Shown in pieces: positions 6,552 through 10,053 of a DNA stretch of 10,053 bases. The notes under the pieces are model-generated. The model searched no databases. It was given only the letters and a program-made list of their open reading frames with translations, and was not told the origin of the DNA. How positions within the stretch are numbered: position 1 is the first letter of the stretch; every line of letters starts with the position of its first letter. A program made the position numbers and the translations under genes. The stretch comes from Chloroflexota bacterium (lineage in GTDB: Bacteria > Chloroflexota > UBA5177 > JANWHV01), in NCBI GenBank assembly GCA_025450255.1, contig JANWHV010000175.1, positions 1-10,053 of the forward strand, given 5' to 3'.

Positions 6552-7661
6552 ATGCGATTACTGCCCGTCAACCCGGGACTTGCAAGCCTGGCTTTGGGCC
6601 CCCTGTCGGGAAAGCCGGTAATGGCGTACTATTACGTGACCTATAAGTGCACGGCACGCTGTACGTTTTGCAACATCCCGGACGGACCGATGGACGTAAT
6701 CCCGGTTTCCAAGTACTCGTCCACGGCGCAGAGCATCGAGCAGTTTAAGATTTTGAAGAGCATCGGCATCCGCATCATCGATTTCACCGGTGGTGAGCCG
6801 CTGCTGAAGAAGAACCTTCCTGCCCTGCTCAGGGCCGCGAAGGATATGGGCCTGCTCACGCAGATCACGACGAATTGCACGCTGTACCCGCGCCGGGCGA
6901 AAGAACTTCAGGGCCTGGTCGATATTCTCAATTTCTCACTCGTAGGCCCAACCGCTGCCGTCCATAATCCGATCCGCCGCGACAACAGCTTCAACGACGT
7001 GATCAAGAGCATGGTCATCGCACGGGAACTTGGCGAGCCGTATCAACTCATTTTCGTGCTCACAAACGACAATATTGATCAGCTTGAGTCGATGATCCGC
7101 CTTGCCCAGAAGTATCAAGCGATCTTGAAGGTCCAGCCGGAGTTCGACCTGTTCGGCAACGGCAACGTCGACCTGCGCAACGTGAAAGCGGCCGAGAAGA
7201 TGGCCCGCGAGAATAATGTCTATGTGAATCTCGGCGAGACGCGCATTTTCGACACCGGCAACCTGAAGGAAAAGCCCCGGTGTCGCGCCGCCAATGCGGT
7301 CGTCGTGGTATCGCCGGACGGCTACGTGCTGTATCCCTGCTATCACATGGTCACCACCAAGATTCCGCTCGACAAGAATTTCGCCAAATTGTTCCACTCC
7401 AATAAGTGGAAGCAAATGCAGGATGAGGTCGGGCGTTTCGACTTCTGTGACGGATGCCGGAATCTCTGCTATCTGCACCCCTCGTTTAATTACCGTTACG
7501 ATCGATTGTTTGTGCTCAGCACGTTGTCGGATGTGCGCTATTTGCGTGAACGACGACGGATCGAGCGCCAGCGGCGCGAGACGTTGGCCGCCATGGCAGC
7601 GGAGAAAGATAACGATGGCGTGAACGTTCCCATGCCGTTGCCCATAGCTGTTGGTCGGTGA
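6552..7661 (+). CDS. radical SAM protein with C-terminal SPASM/twitch-like cysteines
   Basis: Predicted radical S-adenosylmethionine enzyme of 369 residues. The 4Fe-4S/SAM motif is C33-X3-C37-X2-C40 (KCTARCTFC), followed by FTGGEPLL at 78-85, which binds the SAM methionine moiety in this family, and by TTNCT (106-110) and FSLVGP (128-133) as later barrel strands. After the barrel come C244, C263 in SPDGYVLYPC, and C299-X2-C302-X3-C306. This layout resembles an auxiliary Fe-S cluster domain of the SPASM/twitch type found in peptide- and small-molecule-modifying enzymes. The tail (about 328-369) is Arg/Glu-rich, then Pro-rich. The ATG at 6552 was chosen because GAGG (in AGAGGAAG) lies 5 nt upstream; an upstream in-frame GTG at 6420 has no such site and would overlap the promoter. 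First of three coupled genes. No membrane segment or signal peptide. Substrate unknown; the glycosyltransferase next door suggests a lipid or glycoconjugate precursor, which is inference. Confidence 0.9.
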   Translation: MRLLPVNPGLASLALGPLSGKPVMAYYYVTYKCTARCTFCNIPDGPMDVIPVSKYSSTAQSIEQFKILKSIGIRIIDFTGGEPLLKKNLPALLRAAKDMGLLTQITTNCTLYPRRAKELQGLVDILNFSLVGPTAAVHNPIRRDNSFNDVIKSMVIARELGEPYQLIFVLTNDNIDQLESMIRLAQKYQAILKVQPEFDLFGNGNVDLRNVKAAEKMARENNVYVNLGETRIFDTGNLKEKPRCRAANAVVVVSPDGYVLYPCYHMVTTKIPLDKNFAKLFHSNKWKQMQDEVGRFDFCDGCRNLCYLHPSFNYRYDRLFVLSTLSDVRYLRERRRIERQRRETLAAMAAEKDNDGVNVPMPLPIAVGR

Positions 7662-8842
7662 AAATCGCTATTGCCACCGATTTCCATAGCCCATGGATCG
7701 GTGGCCCAGCGACCTTCGTCGATAATTTTTCGTCGTTCCTTGCCGGCCGCCGGCACGATGTCGTGGTTTTGGCGCCAAGCACGAGCGGGAAACCGTCGAC
7801 TGAGCGGCGGTTGGGTCTCCAGATTGAGCGCCTAGCAACCGTCCCCGTACCTTTCGGGTACGGAATGCGCGTGTGCCCGCGCTTCGACAGGGTTGCAGCC
7901 GCTCTTCGCGCCGCGAAGCCGGATGTTTTGCAGGTACACCACCCTTTTCCTCTCGGCTTCGCCGCGGTGCGCGCGGCTCGCCGGCTCAACATCCCGATCG
8001 TCGCCGTAAACCACACCATACCTGAATGTTCCCTGTACGGCATGCGCCACAGCCGGCTCTATCCGCTAGCCATAGCAATATTCCGCCGCTACCTCCGCTG
8101 GTTCCTCGCTCAAGCGGATGCTATCTGCACCCCAACCGCGACAGCGGCTACACTTCTCCATGAGATCGGCTTGCGGCAATCCGTGGAGGTTATCTCAAAC
8201 GGCATCGACACCGCGCGCTTCACGCCGGCGAATGATAAAGCTGCCGCGCGTCGAGATCTCGGGCTGCCTGAAAGACCTACGATTCTCTACACTGGAAGAC
8301 TCGATGCCGAAAAAGACATGGAGACCTGGTTGCGAGCGGGCGCGGTAGTGCTGCGCTCCCTCGATGCGCAACTCGTCGTGGGCGGTGAAGGCACGGACAA
8401 GGCGCGTCTCCGGCAACTTGTCCGCGCGCTTGGGTTAGAGGGCAGCGTAACGTTTCCCGGCTATCTGCCGCACGAACGTTTACCGCATTTGTATCAGGCG
8501 GCTGACGCGTATTGCATCACCAGCGCCGTGGAACTGCAAAGCATAACCACGCTTGAGGCACTGGCGAGTGGCCTGCCCGTCGTCGCGGCCCGCGCGCTTG
8601 CCCTGCCCGAGCTGGTCGAGGACGGGCATAACGGCTTTTTGGCGGCGCCCGGAGACGCCGCGTCGTTCGCACGAGCCCTCGTCACCCTGTTGCAATCACC
8701 CGCGCGAGCGCGAGCCATGGGAGCACTCGGGCGGCAGCGTGCCGCCGAGCACAGCCTCGGCGCCGTGGCCAAACGGCACGAGCAGTTGCTAGCGCGCGCT
8801 GCCACGGCAGCGGCCGGGCGATGCCAGGCGGCCATCAGATGA
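7658..8842 (+). CDS. glycosyltransferase, family 4 type (GT-B fold)
   Basis: Predicted retaining glycosyltransferase, 394 residues, moving a sugar from a nucleotide-sugar donor to an unknown acceptor. The N-terminal domain has the acceptor-side glycine loop (SPWIGGPATF, 11-20), VHHPFPLG (93-100) and VAVNHT (115-120). The C-terminal donor domain has VISNGIDTARF (178-188), YTGRLDAEKD (211-220) and the E-X7-E motif E292 to E300 within SAVELQSITTLEALASG. The layout resembles diacylglycerol glucosyl- or mannosyltransferases more than O-antigen enzymes, but that is by memory of motifs. No membrane helix is evident, so it is probably cytosolic or membrane-associated. The start is GTG 7658, whose GTGA overlaps the radical SAM stop by 4 bp; no Shine-Dalgarno sequence is clear, fitting translational coupling. 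The last 25 residues are Ala/Arg-rich and poorly conserved in type. Confidence 0.93.
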   Translation: MKIAIATDFHSPWIGGPATFVDNFSSFLAGRRHDVVVLAPSTSGKPSTERRLGLQIERLATVPVPFGYGMRVCPRFDRVAAALRAAKPDVLQVHHPFPLGFAAVRAARRLNIPIVAVNHTIPECSLYGMRHSRLYPLAIAIFRRYLRWFLAQADAICTPTATAATLLHEIGLRQSVEVISNGIDTARFTPANDKAAARRDLGLPERPTILYTGRLDAEKDMETWLRAGAVVLRSLDAQLVVGGEGTDKARLRQLVRALGLEGSVTFPGYLPHERLPHLYQAADAYCITSAVELQSITTLEALASGLPVVAARALALPELVEDGHNGFLAAPGDAASFARALVTLLQSPARARAMGALGRQRAAEHSLGAVAKRHEQLLARAATAAAGRCQAAIR

Positions 8843-10053
8843 ATGGGCCGAAGCCCAACCCCGTGGATCCGGCCGTCCTTACGCGCCGGATCGACACGCG
8901 AAGCGGCCCGCTCGGCACCGGACACCTGGAGCCACAGGCCGGCGTGCCGCTGGAGCCGGCCGCGGGCTTTAAGTCTGTCCTGCAAAATCATGCATTCCTG
9001 CGCTTGTGGATCGCTCAGGCAAGTTCGCAAACGGCGCAGAACGTCATCTGGTGGGCACTGTTTATTCAGATCGCGAACCTGTCCGGCGGCGCGCCCGTCA
9101 GCATCGGCGTGATCATCTTGATGGTCCAGTTGCCGACTATTCTCTTTGCCGGGCTGTCTGGGGTACTTGTCGACCGTTTCAGCAAGCACGCCATTCTGGT
9201 GACCAGCAACGCGGTCCGCGCCGTGGGCTGTCTTGGCTATCTGCTGATGCTCGACCATATCACGGCGCTGTATGTCATCACCTTCGCGGTCGCCGTGGTG
9301 AATCAGCCGTTTCAGCCGGCCGAGAGCGCGACAATTCCCCTGTTGGTGGGTGAGAAACAACTTCTGGCGGCCAACGCGCTATTCCAGATTACCTTTATGT
9401 GCTCCCAGGTGATTGGCTACACACTCGCCCCGCTGCTCGTCGCGTTGCCGTTCGTCGGGGTCAGCCGGACGCTGGTTATCGGGTCGTTGTTTCTCGCCGT
9501 GGCAACTGTTGTATTGCTGCCGTTGCCGCCAATCACGCGCGAGCGCAGGCGAGTTACCAGCGAGAGCGCGAGGCACGCTGCCATGCAGATGCTCGTGGAG
9601 CTGGTCGAGGTGGCAAAGGTCGTGGCCAAGGACGCTCCGCTGTCGGTCGCCCTGATCCAGCTTAGTTTGGCGCCCGCCGTATTGCTCGTGCTCAGCGAGC
9701 TTGGGCCGCAGTATGTTCAGCAGCTTCTCGGCACCGGCCAGGCAAACGCAATGATTCTGCTGGTCGCGCCGGCAGGCGCCGGCCTGGGACTTGGCCTGTT
9801 TCTGATTGACCGCGTCGGCCAAAAAATGCCGAAGGGCCGGGTCGCGTCGGCCGCGATGCTGGCCATGGGCCTGGCAATCGGCGCCCTGGCGGTCGTACCG
9901 AACGTCACCGGCGTGCTCCTCAGCGATCTGAATGTGAGCCGAACGGTTGGCGCGTCATTGATGACCGTGCCAATCAGTTTTGTGCTCGGCATCGCCACGG
10001 CACTGCTCAACGCCCCGGCCCAGACAATCGTGCAAGAGCGCGCGAGCAGCAAC
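8839..10053 (+). CDS. major facilitator superfamily transporter, 3' end cut by window edge
   Basis: Secondary transporter of the MFS, probably a drug/metabolite or siderophore-type exporter (EntS-like branch), here 405 codons with no stop. The start ATGA overlaps the glycosyltransferase stop by 4 bp, with AGGCGG about 9 nt upstream. Residues 1-48 are a hydrophilic N-terminal tail, longer than usual. Hydrophobic helices follow at about 53-80, 87-111, 118-137, 140-155, 178-202 and 208-230, then a basic central loop near 233-245, and further helices near 268-288, 302-323, 335-354 and 370-392. MFS motif A is GLSGVLVDRFSKH (105-117); a degenerate copy, DRVGQK (324-329), opens the second half. PAESATIPLLV (160-170) and LLAANALFQ (175-183) are typical of this branch. 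Substrate unknown; gene order suggests export of whatever the two upstream genes make. Confidence 0.92.
   Translation, partial: MNGPKPNPVDPAVLTRRIDTRSGPLGTGHLEPQAGVPLEPAAGFKSVLQNHAFLRLWIAQASSQTAQNVIWWALFIQIANLSGGAPVSIGVIILMVQLPTILFAGLSGVLVDRFSKHAILVTSNAVRAVGCLGYLLMLDHITALYVITFAVAVVNQPFQPAESATIPLLVGEKQLLAANALFQITFMCSQVIGYTLAPLLVALPFVGVSRTLVIGSLFLAVATVVLLPLPPITRERRRVTSESARHAAMQMLVELVEVAKVVAKDAPLSVALIQLSLAPAVLLVLSELGPQYVQQLLGTGQANAMILLVAPAGAGLGLGLFLIDRVGQKMPKGRVASAAMLAMGLAIGALAVVPNVTGVLLSDLNVSRTVGASLMTVPISFVLGIATALLNAPAQTIVQERASSN

Noticed and set aside
8494..9360. Minus-strand open frame of 288 codons opposite the glycosyltransferase and MFS genes
   Set aside because: It spans the junction of two genes with strong motifs on the other strand, and its product is Arg/Ala/Gln-rich with no recognisable domain.

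Overview
The window is a stretch of a bacterial chromosome with fairly high GC and no sign of mobile DNA. It is filled by two divergent gene blocks that start from a shared intergenic region of about 240 bp (6315-6551). I see no tRNA, rRNA, CRISPR array, insertion sequence or phage gene.

Left block, minus strand, 6314 down to 1: the first seven genes of a complex I (NADH:quinone oxidoreductase) operon, nuoA-nuoB-nuoC-nuoD-nuoE-nuoF-nuoG, packed with gaps of 2-67 bp and one overlap. nuoA (membrane arm), nuoB and nuoD (N2 cluster and quinone site) and nuoC (connecting subunit) are followed by the NADH-oxidising module nuoE, nuoF and nuoG. nuoG runs off the left edge; nuoH to nuoN, if the usual order holds, would lie beyond it. 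Cysteine ligands for clusters N1a, N1b, N2, N3, N4, N5 and N7 are all visible, so this looks like a working NADH-linked enzyme. Several start codons need care: nuoB most likely begins at a TTG inside the end of nuoA.

Right block, plus strand, 6552 to the right edge: three genes joined by 4-bp stop/start overlaps. They encode a radical SAM protein with a C-terminal SPASM/twitch-like cysteine set, a family-4-type glycosyltransferase, and a major facilitator superfamily transporter (3' end outside the window). The arrangement suggests one transcript and a shared pathway, possibly making and exporting a glycosylated lipid or small molecule. The product cannot be read from the sequence. This cassette is the best candidate here for an undescribed system.

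Organism: the nuoABCDEFG order with separate nuoC and nuoD, the NADH module, the NuoG N7 cluster and the GC-rich codon use fit a free-living, respiring bacterium of a soil-type phylum (Acidobacteriota, Chloroflexota or Dormibacterota-like are my guesses from the flavour of NuoD, NuoF and the transporter). I cannot fix the phylum without a search.
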